Made by a program: the position numbers and the translations under genes. A DNA stretch of 7,937 bases from Clostridia bacterium (lineage in GTDB: Bacteria; Bacillota_A; Clostridia; Peptostreptococcales; JAAYPU01): assembly GCA_022360735.1 (NCBI GenBank), contig JAKSCF010000735.1:1-7937 (forward strand). Reading direction: 5' to 3'. Positions 1 to 5,827 of the stretch are shown here, in pieces. The first letter of the stretch is position 1. Each line of letters begins with the position of its first letter. The notes under the pieces were generated by a model that was given only the letters and a program-made list of their open reading frames with translations, did no database searches and had not been told where the DNA came from.

Positions 1-372
1 AAAGCTGGACATATGGGTGTCATGACGGGCAGGGAAGAAATAATTCTTCCAACACTGATGATGGGCGGCAACGGGACAATGTCCGCTTTAGTAGGCATTG
101 TTCCGGAAATTATGATTGAAATATATAAAGCTTGGCAAGAGAGTCATTACGATAGGGCAAAAGAATTGGAATTTAAAGTAGTAGAATTATTAACAGATCT
201 CAACGCAATACCCTTCCCGGTGGGGTATAAGAAGGCCTTGGATATAAGAAGATTTAATATGGGAAACCCGGTGCGACCTCTTTCGGACAAAGAAAAAGAA
301 AGTATGGCGAAACGAGAAAAATCAATTAGAGATAAATTGAATGATATTTTAGCTGAGAGCTTAAACAGCTGA
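1..372 (+). CDS. DapA/NanA-family aldolase, C-terminal fragment (5' end outside window)
   Basis: The reading frame is open from base 1, so this is the last ~123 residues of a longer protein; the ATG codons at 13 and 22 are internal rather than starts. The text resembles the C-terminal third of the dihydrodipicolinate synthase/N-acetylneuraminate lyase family: an 'ILPTLMMGGNGTMSALVGIVPE' type strand-loop-helix (the family's LP-x-LxxGxxGxxS-xxxNxxP region), then a helical domain and a 'NPVRPLSDKE' segment matching the usual vRPPL-x-pLs. Family members are ~290-310 aa TIM barrels that use a Schiff-base lysine to cleave or condense pyruvate with an aldehyde. That lysine and the catalytic tyrosine lie upstream of the window and cannot be checked. 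The neighbouring AOR and amidohydrolase suggest a catabolic aldolase rather than lysine biosynthesis, but this is inference. The stop at 370-372 is 36 nt before the next gene, consistent with one operon. Confidence 0.85.
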   Translation, partial: KAGHMGVMTGREEIILPTLMMGGNGTMSALVGIVPEIMIEIYKAWQESHYDRAKELEFKVVELLTDLNAIPFPVGYKKALDIRRFNMGNPVRPLSDKEKESMAKREKSIRDKLNDILAESLNS

Positions 373-408
373 ATTTAAAACAAATAAATGGTGTAAGGAG
401 AAAGTCAA

Positions 409-2304
409 ATGGCAAATTTCCCTGAAGCAAAAATATTGGATATTGATTTAACGCATTTAAAGTATTCGGTTAAAAAACTAGATGGCAGCATATATAAAAA
501 ATATCCTGGAGGGTCTGCATTGGGCATGTATTTATTGCTTAAAGAAATGGAGGCCAAAGTAGATGCCTTATCTCCTGACAATTTATTGGTGTTTTCAGTA
601 TCACCCCTAACAGGGCTGCCCATTAGCGGACAAAGCAGAATGGTTGTAACGTCTAAGAGCCCGTTGACAGGAACGGCCGGAGACAGTCAAGCAGGAGGAT
701 TTATGCCTGCACATATAAAAGCAAACGGATATGATGCCATATTATTTCGAGGAAAGGCTGAAAAGCCGGTCTATTTATATATCGATGCCCACAAGGTAGA
801 ATTCAAAGACGCTAAAAGGGTATGGGGAAAAATAACCGGAGATGCAGAGGAAGTCATTAAAGAAGAATTAGGAGAATCAAAAATTGAGATCGCACAAATA
901 GGACCAGGAGGAGAAAATCTAGTAAAATACGCCTGCATATTAAACGAAAGAAGCAGAGCCAACGGCAGGTTGGGTATGGGGGCTGTAATGGGTTCCAAAA
1001 ATCTGAAAGCCTTAGTGGTCAAAAAGCAAAAAGCAATAAAGCCAATGGATAGGGATGGATTTAAGAAGCTTACAAAAAACGTAAAAGAAAGAATGTCAGG
1101 CAACCCAGGCATATCCGGTCTTTATGAAAATGGAACAGACGGACTCCTTGAACCTCATAACAATATTGGTTTTTTACCTACAAACAATTGGCAATCCGGT
1201 TACTTCTCAGAAGACAAAGCAAAAAAAATTACCGGAACGACAATGAAAGAGACCATATTGATCAACAGAGACACATGCTATGCATGTGCCATTCGATGTA
1301 AACGCGTCGTCGAAGTGAAAGGAAAGGTTGATCCCAAATATGGCGGACCGGAATATGAAACGGTAGGCACTTTTGGCTCATATTGCGGGATAGATCATCT
1401 GGAAGATATCGCTTTAGCCAACCAGCTTTGTAACATGTATGGACTGGATACCATATCCTGTGGTGCCACCATTGCTTTTGCCATGGAATGCTATGAAAAA
1501 GGATTAATAAGTGAAAAAGATACCGACGGATTGGAATTGAAATTTGGCAATAGCAGCGTATTGAAAGAATTAATCCCTATGATAGCCCGTCGAGAAGGAA
1601 AAATAGGGGATTTATTAGCAGAAGGCAGCAAAAGAGCAGCAGAAAAAATAGGAAGCCATGCAGAGGATTATGCCATGGCATGTAAAGGCAATGAACTGCC
1701 TGCTCACATGCCGCAATTTAAGCAGAGTTTAGCATTAATCTATTCACTCAACCCATATGGTGCCGATCATCAATCCTCCGAGCATGATACTGCCTTAATG
1801 GCACCCTTAGACAGCCAAGAATGGCAATGGAGTGCTAAAATAGGAGATTTTGAACCGGTCAATGACTACAAAGGACTGGATAAGAATAAAACAAAATATG
1901 CGTATGAGTCTCAAAAATTCTTTTCCATGTTGGACAGCTTATCATTGTGTCAGTTTGCATGGGGACCGGCATGGCAGTTGTATGGACCGGATGAGCTGGT
2001 TGATCTTTGCAAATACGGAATAGGGTGGGACACATCCATTGAAGAACTTAAAGAAATCGGTGAACGCAGAATGAACATGATGAGATATTTTGCAGCAAGA
2101 GAAGGCTTCACAAAAAAAGAGGATATACTTCCAAAGAGGCTGCATCAACCCCTTCCAGATGGACCCAGTAAAGGCGCTTGCGTGGATAAAAAAGAATTTG
2201 AAGCAGCCAAACAATATTACTATGAACTTGCCGGATGGGATAAAGACACAGGTAATCCTACTTTTGAAACCCTAAAAAAACTCCATCTGGAGTGGGTCTT
2301 ATAA
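409..2304 (+). CDS. Aldehyde ferredoxin oxidoreductase (AOR) family, tungsten/molybdenum bis-pterin enzyme
   Basis: 631 aa, slightly longer than the ~605 aa Pyrococcus AOR. Known family chemistry is oxidation of an aldehyde to a carboxylic acid with reduction of ferredoxin in the cytoplasm. The N-terminal domain carries the pterin-binding text 'KSPLTG' (83-88), 'GGFMPAHIKANGYDAI' (96-111) and 'GRLGMGAVMGSKNLKA' (186-201). The [4Fe-4S] ligands are clear: C290-x2-C293-x3-C297 plus C514 in 'DSLSLC', close to the C288/C291/C295/C494 of P. furiosus AOR. 'GGPEYET' (312-318) supplies the conserved active-site glutamate (E315), and 'GADH' (451-454) probably supplies the active-site histidine. The start is ATG 409 with AAGGAG at 395-400, spacing 8 nt. 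Subfamily and aldehyde are unknown. The upstream aldolase could make its aldehyde. No cofactor-synthesis gene is visible here. Confidence 0.95.
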   Translation: MANFPEAKILDIDLTHLKYSVKKLDGSIYKKYPGGSALGMYLLLKEMEAKVDALSPDNLLVFSVSPLTGLPISGQSRMVVTSKSPLTGTAGDSQAGGFMPAHIKANGYDAILFRGKAEKPVYLYIDAHKVEFKDAKRVWGKITGDAEEVIKEELGESKIEIAQIGPGGENLVKYACILNERSRANGRLGMGAVMGSKNLKALVVKKQKAIKPMDRDGFKKLTKNVKERMSGNPGISGLYENGTDGLLEPHNNIGFLPTNNWQSGYFSEDKAKKITGTTMKETILINRDTCYACAIRCKRVVEVKGKVDPKYGGPEYETVGTFGSYCGIDHLEDIALANQLCNMYGLDTISCGATIAFAMECYEKGLISEKDTDGLELKFGNSSVLKELIPMIARREGKIGDLLAEGSKRAAEKIGSHAEDYAMACKGNELPAHMPQFKQSLALIYSLNPYGADHQSSEHDTALMAPLDSQEWQWSAKIGDFEPVNDYKGLDKNKTKYAYESQKFFSMLDSLSLCQFAWGPAWQLYGPDELVDLCKYGIGWDTSIEELKEIGERRMNMMRYFAAREGFTKKEDILPKRLHQPLPDGPSKGACVDKKEFEAAKQYYYELAGWDKDTGNPTFETLKKLHLEWVL

Positions 2305-2349
2305 CGTTGATTTGAATTAATATGATAACAGAGAATAGGAAAGAGTAGT

Positions 2350-3585
2350 GTGATGGAAACGAATATAATGCGTATAAAAACAGATATAGAAAATATCGCC
2401 GGCTTTAGTGATACCCTTGGAAACGGAGTTACAAGATTTTCATATAGTGAAAACGATGAAGGGGTTAGGAAATACTTCATCAGCCAAATGCAGGAGCTGG
2501 AGCTAGATATATTAATTGACGGTGTGGGCAATATCAGAGGCAGACTACAAGGCACCGACCATAACCAGGTGGTCATGAGTGGTTCCCACATTGACACAGT
2601 CTTAAACGGAGGCAAATTTGATGGTGTCACAGGTGCCGTTGCTGCATTAGAAGTCATAAGAGTGATAAAAGAAAACCATGTACAGACGAAACATCCCATA
2701 GAAATCATCCTATTTGCTGAAGAAGAAGGGTCTAATTTTGGCTCAACCATGACGGGCAGTAAATCATTAATGGGAGAGTATACGGTAGAAGACTTTAAAA
2801 AACTTAAAAACCACAAAGGGTTGGCTATGTATGACGTCTTAAAAAACTTTGGACTTAATCCCGATGATATGCCAAACCATCTGCTAAATCCAAAAGAGGT
2901 CAAAGCCATGATTGAATTGCATATCGAGCAAAGCACAGTTTTAGACACAGAAAAAATACCTATCGGTATCGTAGAAAAAATTGCAGGAATGAGAACCATT
3001 AAAGTGGTACTAAAAGGAGTTGGGAATCATGCCGGGGCTGCACCAATGCGCCTCAGAAAAGATGCATTGGTAGCGGCATCACAGATGATACTAACCATAA
3101 AGCATATTGCAGAAAAAGAATGCAGCCAATCAACCGTTGCAACGGTAGGTAAAATTGAATGCTATCCCAATGTGTCGAATATTATACCTGAAACAACAAG
3201 CTTTACAATTGATGTGAGAGATGTAGATTTTGCTCAAATAGAATACTTTACCAAAAGATTCCATGAAGCCATTAAAACCATGTCAGATGAATACGGACTG
3301 AATTACGAAATAGAAATCATCGCTGAATCCAAGGGAATTCAGCTGGGAGAAAAAATCATAAATACAATAAAAAAGGCGGCCGAAGAAAAAAATATTCCTT
3401 ACAAAAGCATGAATAGCGGTGCGGTGCATGATGCATGTTTATTAGGAAAATATTTAGATGCAGGCATGATTTTTGTACCCAGCATCAATGGAAGAAGTCA
3501 TGTTCCAGAAGAAAATACGCCCTTTGAAGATATAAAATTAGGGTGTGATGTATTGTTAGCCAGCATACTTGAATTAGCAAAATAA
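2350..3585 (+). CDS. M20-type hydantoinase/carbamoylase-family amidohydrolase (N-carbamoyl-amino acid hydrolase / allantoate amidohydrolase-like)
   Basis: 411 aa, the normal length for this family of cytoplasmic two-metal amidohydrolases, which hydrolyse N-carbamoyl-L-amino acids, ureidopropionate, allantoate or ureidoglycine. Metal-site motifs are intact: 'SGSHIDTV' (H80), 'GGKFDGVTG' (D91), 'FAEEEGSNFG' (E124-E126), 'IELHIEQ' (H191) and 'GRSHVPEE' (H384). The dimerisation/substrate domain shows 'GNHAGAAPM' (H227), 'PNVSNIIPE' and 'IDVRDVD' (R290), and 'SGAVHDA' (H360) is also family-typical. The start is taken as GTG 2350 (AGGA at 2337-2340, 9 nt away); ATG 2353 is an equal alternative and would shorten it by one residue. 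It lies 45 nt after the AOR stop with no terminator between, so it is probably co-transcribed. The residues do not settle which ureido compound is used. The family is near certain; the substrate is not. Confidence 0.93.
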   Translation: MMETNIMRIKTDIENIAGFSDTLGNGVTRFSYSENDEGVRKYFISQMQELELDILIDGVGNIRGRLQGTDHNQVVMSGSHIDTVLNGGKFDGVTGAVAALEVIRVIKENHVQTKHPIEIILFAEEEGSNFGSTMTGSKSLMGEYTVEDFKKLKNHKGLAMYDVLKNFGLNPDDMPNHLLNPKEVKAMIELHIEQSTVLDTEKIPIGIVEKIAGMRTIKVVLKGVGNHAGAAPMRLRKDALVAASQMILTIKHIAEKECSQSTVATVGKIECYPNVSNIIPETTSFTIDVRDVDFAQIEYFTKRFHEAIKTMSDEYGLNYEIEIIAESKGIQLGEKIINTIKKAAEEKNIPYKSMNSGAVHDACLLGKYLDAGMIFVPSINGRSHVPEENTPFEDIKLGCDVLLASILELAK

Positions 3586-3601
3586 ATAAAAAAATACTTT
3601 T

Positions 3602-3641
3602 GGGGTGTCTCGCAACGAATAGATGTTGAGATACCCCTTTT
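3602..3641 (+). terminator. Rho-independent terminator of the aldolase-AOR-amidohydrolase operon
   Basis: The arms GGGGTGTCTC (3602-3611) and GAGATACCCC (3628-3637) pair over 10 bp, with one G-U. After a 2-nt bulge, AAC (3614-3616) pairs with GTT (3625-3627), and an 8-nt loop closes the hairpin. A run of four T (3638-3641) follows. It starts 17 nt after the amidohydrolase stop codon. The T tract is short, so termination may be incomplete. Confidence 0.8.
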
Positions 3642-3757
3642 GGTTCCCAGTTTTTTTATAGTGATAGTCTCATGAAGTTTATTGATATTCAATATTATTT
3701 TCATTAATTTTTTGCTGTATTAAAAGATTAATCATTTTAAAGTAAAAAAATAAGCCT

Positions 3758-3769
3758 TTTTGTACAAAA
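3758..3769. repeat. Perfect 12-bp palindrome TTTTGTACAAAA
   Basis: Every base pairs across the centre at 3763/3764. It lies in non-coding DNA upstream of the sigma-54 promoter and could be a protein-binding site. In AT-rich DNA such a palindrome can arise by chance, so no role is assigned. Confidence 0.4.
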
Positions 3770-3812
3770 TTTTTACATTCTATATTTATTTTATGATTCT
3801 TTTGACTTGAAA

Positions 3813-3827
3813 ATCAACAGGGTTGAT
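3813..3827. promoter_or_regulatory. Candidate activator (enhancer) site 1
   Basis: Perfect dyad ATCAAC-AGG-GTTGAT with 6-bp arms and a 3-nt spacer, centred at 3820, about 260 bp upstream of the predicted sigma-54 transcription start. Distance and form fit the upstream activating sequences of sigma-54 enhancer-binding proteins. The 9-mer AAATCAACA recurs 43 bp downstream. The regulator gene is not in the window. Confidence 0.55.
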
Positions 3828-3855
3828 GGGGAATTATTATATGGAAGCATTTAAA

Positions 3856-3871
3856 ATCAACATAAGTTGTA
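3856..3871. promoter_or_regulatory. Candidate activator (enhancer) site 2
   Basis: Second, weaker copy of the upstream dyad: ATCAAC, a 4-nt spacer, then GTTGTA. It shares the left half AAATCAACA with site 1 exactly, and the right arm keeps GTTG. The 43-bp offset from site 1 is close to four helical turns, so both sites would face the same side of the DNA. It is centred about 215 bp upstream of the predicted start. Confidence 0.45.
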
Positions 3872-4037
3872 TATTTGTATGAAAAGTTTGAATTTTTTAA
3901 AATTTCAAAGAATAGAAGCCGCCCAAACGTAAAAATAATTTACAATTTTACATAAAATGTTAAAAAAGAAACGGATTTATAAGTTGAGGTTAATGAAAAA
4001 CACAAAAAAGGTAAAGAATTAACTTAGATTGGTTCTG

Positions 4038-4051
4038 TTTAATGCATTAAA
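4038..4051. repeat. Perfect 14-bp palindrome TTTAATGCATTAAA next to the -24 element
   Basis: A fully self-complementary 14-mer that ends 3 bp before the TGG of the sigma-54 promoter. A protein bound here could block or modulate sigma-54 polymerase. Alternatively it is a chance feature of AT-rich DNA. No function is assigned. Confidence 0.45.
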
Positions 4052-4052
4052 A

Positions 4053-4069
4053 TTGGCATAGTTTTTGCG
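4053..4069 (+). promoter_or_regulatory. Sigma-54 (RpoN/SigL) -24/-12 promoter
   Basis: The sequence TTGGCATAGTTTTTGCG matches the sigma-54 consensus TTGGCAYR-N4-TTGC. The invariant GG (4055-4056) and GC (4067-4068) are separated by exactly 10 nt. With C4068 as -12, transcription would start near 4080, giving a leader of about 65 nt before the racemase-family gene. Sigma-54 promoters need an ATP-hydrolysing enhancer-binding protein; candidate sites lie at 3813-3871. In Firmicutes this sigma factor commonly controls amino-acid and carbon-source catabolism. The promoter probably drives the whole racemase-ureohydrolase-TRAP operon, since no terminator is seen before the window end. Confidence 0.88.
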
Positions 4070-4100
4070 ATTTAAAATGTAACAGCATAGAAATATTTAG

Positions 4101-4128
4101 TCAACAAATTATGTCATTAATTTGTTGA
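4101..4128 (+). promoter_or_regulatory. Leader stem-loop just upstream of the Shine-Dalgarno
   Basis: Perfect 11-bp inverted repeat TCAACAAATTA / TAATTTGTTGA with a 6-nt loop (4112-4117). It lies about 20 nt into the predicted sigma-54 transcript and ends 2 nt before AGGAGG (4131-4136). There is no T run after it, so it is not a terminator. It could protect the mRNA 5' end, affect translation start, or be a DNA operator: its arms contain TCAAC/GTTGA, the same core as the upstream dyads. Confidence 0.65.
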
Positions 4129-4144
4129 GCAGGAGGTATAAGAT

Positions 4145-4888
4145 ATGAAAAAAAAAGCTAAAAATTGGGAAGCAAAAGTGGGGGCCATTTATATTGCATC
4201 AAGTCTTACGATGGAGAGAGAATGGCATATAGCCCTTCCGGATTCAGTGTCTTTTCATGTAGCACGCATTTCCCTTAAGGATGACAATTCTACAGAGCAA
4301 GGGCTTATTGACATGCTGGAGTCAGGGCAAGTAGAGGAGGCTGCCACAAAGTTGGCGTCAGCTGAGGTTGATGTGATAGCTTTTGGCTGTACTGCAGGAA
4401 GCTTTATTAAAGGAATTGAATGGGATAGAATGCTGGCTCAGAAAATTACAGAAGCAAGTGGTGGTATTCCTTCTACTACGACATCTAGTGGTTTGCTTGA
4501 AGCATTAAAAGAACTTAAATGTAAGACCATAACAGTAGCTTCTCCATATTTAGAAGAATTAAATCTAAAAGAAAAAATGTTTTTAGAAGGAAACGGAATA
4601 AAAGTTATAAACATCAGAGGAAAAGAATGTTTGAAAGATCAAGACATTGCAAAAATTACAGCTGAGGAATATATAGAGCTTCATATGGAAATGGACTCTG
4701 AGGCGTCGGATTGTACTTTTATAACTTGTACCAATTCCAATACAATAGAGGCCATTCCATATTTAGAAGAAAAATTAAAAAAACCTGCACTTTCAAGTAA
4801 TCAAGTAACTTTATGGTCTGCATTAAAGAAAATTGGATATAAAGGTAGTATTAAGGGTTATGGCACTTTATTGGAGAAATATCTATAA
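4145..4888 (+). CDS. Asp/Glu racemase superfamily protein, maleate isomerase / arylmalonate decarboxylase-like
   Basis: 247 aa, normal for this superfamily of cofactor-independent enzymes that use paired cysteines to racemise or isomerise carboxylates (maleate isomerase, Asp/Glu or hydantoin racemase, arylmalonate decarboxylase, EutA-like proteins). Both expected cysteines are present: C82 in 'FGCTAGS' and C195 in 'ITCTNSNT'. Arylmalonate decarboxylase lacks the first one, so racemase or isomerase chemistry is favoured. Other family marks are 'STTTSSGLLEALKEL' (110-124), 'VASPYLEELN' (131-140) and 'LSSNQVTLWSALKKIG' (216-231). The start is ATG 4145 with AGGAGG at 4131-4136, spacing 8 nt. It is the first gene after the sigma-54 promoter and is followed after 15 nt by the ureohydrolase, so the two are probably translated from one mRNA. 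The exact substrate cannot be read from the sequence. Confidence 0.88.
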   Translation: MKKKAKNWEAKVGAIYIASSLTMEREWHIALPDSVSFHVARISLKDDNSTEQGLIDMLESGQVEEAATKLASAEVDVIAFGCTAGSFIKGIEWDRMLAQKITEASGGIPSTTTSSGLLEALKELKCKTITVASPYLEELNLKEKMFLEGNGIKVINIRGKECLKDQDIAKITAEEYIELHMEMDSEASDCTFITCTNSNTIEAIPYLEEKLKKPALSSNQVTLWSALKKIGYKGSIKGYGTLLEKYL

Positions 4889-4906
4889 AGGAGATGGAGA
4901 AAATTG
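4889..4906 (+). promoter_or_regulatory. Double Shine-Dalgarno before the TTG start of the ureohydrolase
   Basis: AGGAG (4889-4893) directly follows the racemase stop codon and is 10 nt from TTG 4904. A second GGAG (4896-4899) is 4 nt from it. The TTG is supported because the protein's conserved N-terminal text begins within a few codons and no ATG is available. The rare start may lower the enzyme's level relative to its neighbours. Confidence 0.7.
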
Positions 4907-5797
4907 TCAAGAAACAGATTTGGGTTATATGGAATAACATACGATACTTCTGCCGGAAGAGGATGGCCGGGGGCAAGGTATGCTCCGGACAGCATAAGAA
5001 AGGCTATAGCCGGTATTCAATCAAGGTTTGAAGAAAATAAAATATTTGATGTCGTTAATAATAGAATCATTGATTTTTCAAAAATAGATTTTAAAGACTT
5101 TGGAAACACAGATCATATTAGTAGATATAGCCATGAGAAAACAATAGAAGAAATAAAAAATAACATTAATATAATTTTTCAACAGGGATATACGCCTATA
5201 TTATTAGGAGGTGATCACTCCATAACATGGCCGGGGATACTATCGTTATATGAAAATACATCAGGAAAGATTGGCATTATAGACTTTGATGCACACTTAG
5301 ATATCAAGTACTATTCAGAAGTCCAAGGCAAATATTCAGGGAGCAGTCAAATAAGACGTGCTATAGAGCTTGAACGAATTTGTGGAGAGAATGTCGTTGA
5401 GATAGGTCCCAGAGGATATAATTACCCGGAGCATTATGAATTCATTAAAGAAAGCAAAATGACTATCATTCCCCCAAAGGAAGTATTTGACCAAGGTGTA
5501 GAAGCTGTAGCAAAAAAGGCTTTGGAATTGGCTAAAAAAGGAACGGACCATATATATTTAACGGTTGATATAGATGTTTTGGATACAGCATTTGCTTTAG
5601 GCTCAGGAGGTCAAGAGCCAGCCGGAATTTCATCCTATCAGCTGTCAACCTTTATTAAGGAAGTAGCACCATATGTTGATATCATAGATATCGTTGAAGT
5701 GAATCCAATGACAGATTATAAGGAGTTGACATCCAATGTTGCTGCTAATCTGATCTATGATTATATGGCTTCAGTTTATTACAGTAACAATGACTAA
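4904..5797 (+). CDS. Ureohydrolase family (agmatinase/arginase/formiminoglutamase fold)
   Basis: 297 aa, the usual agmatinase length. Family members use a two-metal (usually Mn) centre to hydrolyse guanidino or formimino groups, releasing urea or formamide. All six metal ligands are visible: H105 in 'GGDHSIT', D129/H131/D133 in 'DFDAHLD', and D222/D224 in 'VDIDVLD'. The guanidinium-binding glutamate is E265 in 'EVNP', and 'WPGARYAPDSIR' (21-32) is an agmatinase-like N-terminus. Oddities: the loop after D227 reads TAFALG where the family normally has PAFAPG, losing two prolines, and position 145 is Ser (SGSSQIRRA) where agmatinases and arginases have HGT/HG, a change I recall from formiminoglutamases. 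Specificity is therefore open. The start is TTG 4904: no in-frame ATG lies near, and AGGAG (4889-4893) and GGAG (4896-4899) precede it. The next gene, dctQ, follows after 30 nt. Confidence 0.92.
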   Translation: MSRNRFGLYGITYDTSAGRGWPGARYAPDSIRKAIAGIQSRFEENKIFDVVNNRIIDFSKIDFKDFGNTDHISRYSHEKTIEEIKNNINIIFQQGYTPILLGGDHSITWPGILSLYENTSGKIGIIDFDAHLDIKYYSEVQGKYSGSSQIRRAIELERICGENVVEIGPRGYNYPEHYEFIKESKMTIIPPKEVFDQGVEAVAKKALELAKKGTDHIYLTVDIDVLDTAFALGSGGQEPAGISSYQLSTFIKEVAPYVDIIDIVEVNPMTDYKELTSNVAANLIYDYMASVYYSNND

Positions 5798-5827
5798 TAA
5801 TGATAATAACTTCAATGGAGGTAAAAA

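Larger units (their letters stand above)
3586..4144. other. Intergenic regulatory region between two operons
   Basis: This 559-bp stretch is strongly AT-rich and holds no credible gene; reverse-strand frames here are short and lack a ribosome binding site. From left to right it contains a hairpin terminator (3602-3641), an imperfect palindrome around GATTAATC (3720-3740), a perfect palindrome TTTTGTACAAAA (3758-3769), two related dyads (3813-3827 and 3856-3871), a TTTGAA/TTCAAA dyad with an 11-nt spacer (3887-3909), a 14-bp palindrome (4038-4051), a sigma-54 promoter (4053-4069) and a leader stem-loop (4101-4128). I could not find a convincing sigma-A promoter: TTGACT at 3802-3807 has no -10 at suitable spacing. 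Confidence 0.85.

Noticed and set aside
13..372. Treating ATG 13 as the true start of a short 119-aa protein.
   Set aside because: The frame is open to base 1 and the sequence begins in the middle of a DapA-family domain, so the gene extends upstream of the window.
2220..2999. Long reverse-strand frame (259 codons) under the AOR/amidohydrolase junction.
   Set aside because: It runs antisense to two genes with clear family motifs; its product is low-complexity Ser/Leu/Pro-rich text typical of shadow frames.
3498..3704. 68-codon reverse-strand frame overlapping the amidohydrolase end.
   Set aside because: It overlaps conserved coding sequence (including the H384 motif) and the terminator hairpin, and has no family resemblance.
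3720..3740. Imperfect palindrome around GATTAATC as an operator.
   Set aside because: It is very AT-rich with a 1-nt bulge, more than 300 bp from the promoter, and not repeated; chance is a sufficient explanation.
3802..3840. TTGACT (3802-3807) and TATTAT (3835-3840) as a sigma-A promoter.
   Set aside because: The spacing is 27 nt rather than 16-18, and the hexamer at the correct distance is GATGGG, unlike a -10.
3841..3882. Small frame starting ATG 3841 after a GGGG run, 13 codons.
   Set aside because: Very short, a poor ribosome binding site, and located inside the candidate activator site region; no support for translation.
3586..4144. CRISPR array, tRNA, insertion sequence or attachment site in the long gap.
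   Set aside because: No regularly spaced repeats, no cloverleaf, no transposase fragment and no terminal repeats could be seen.
4861..4875. TGGCACTTTATTGGA resembles a second sigma-54 promoter upstream of the ureohydrolase.
   Set aside because: The -12 dinucleotide is GA instead of GC, it lies inside the racemase coding sequence, and the gene is already covered by the strong promoter at 4053-4069.
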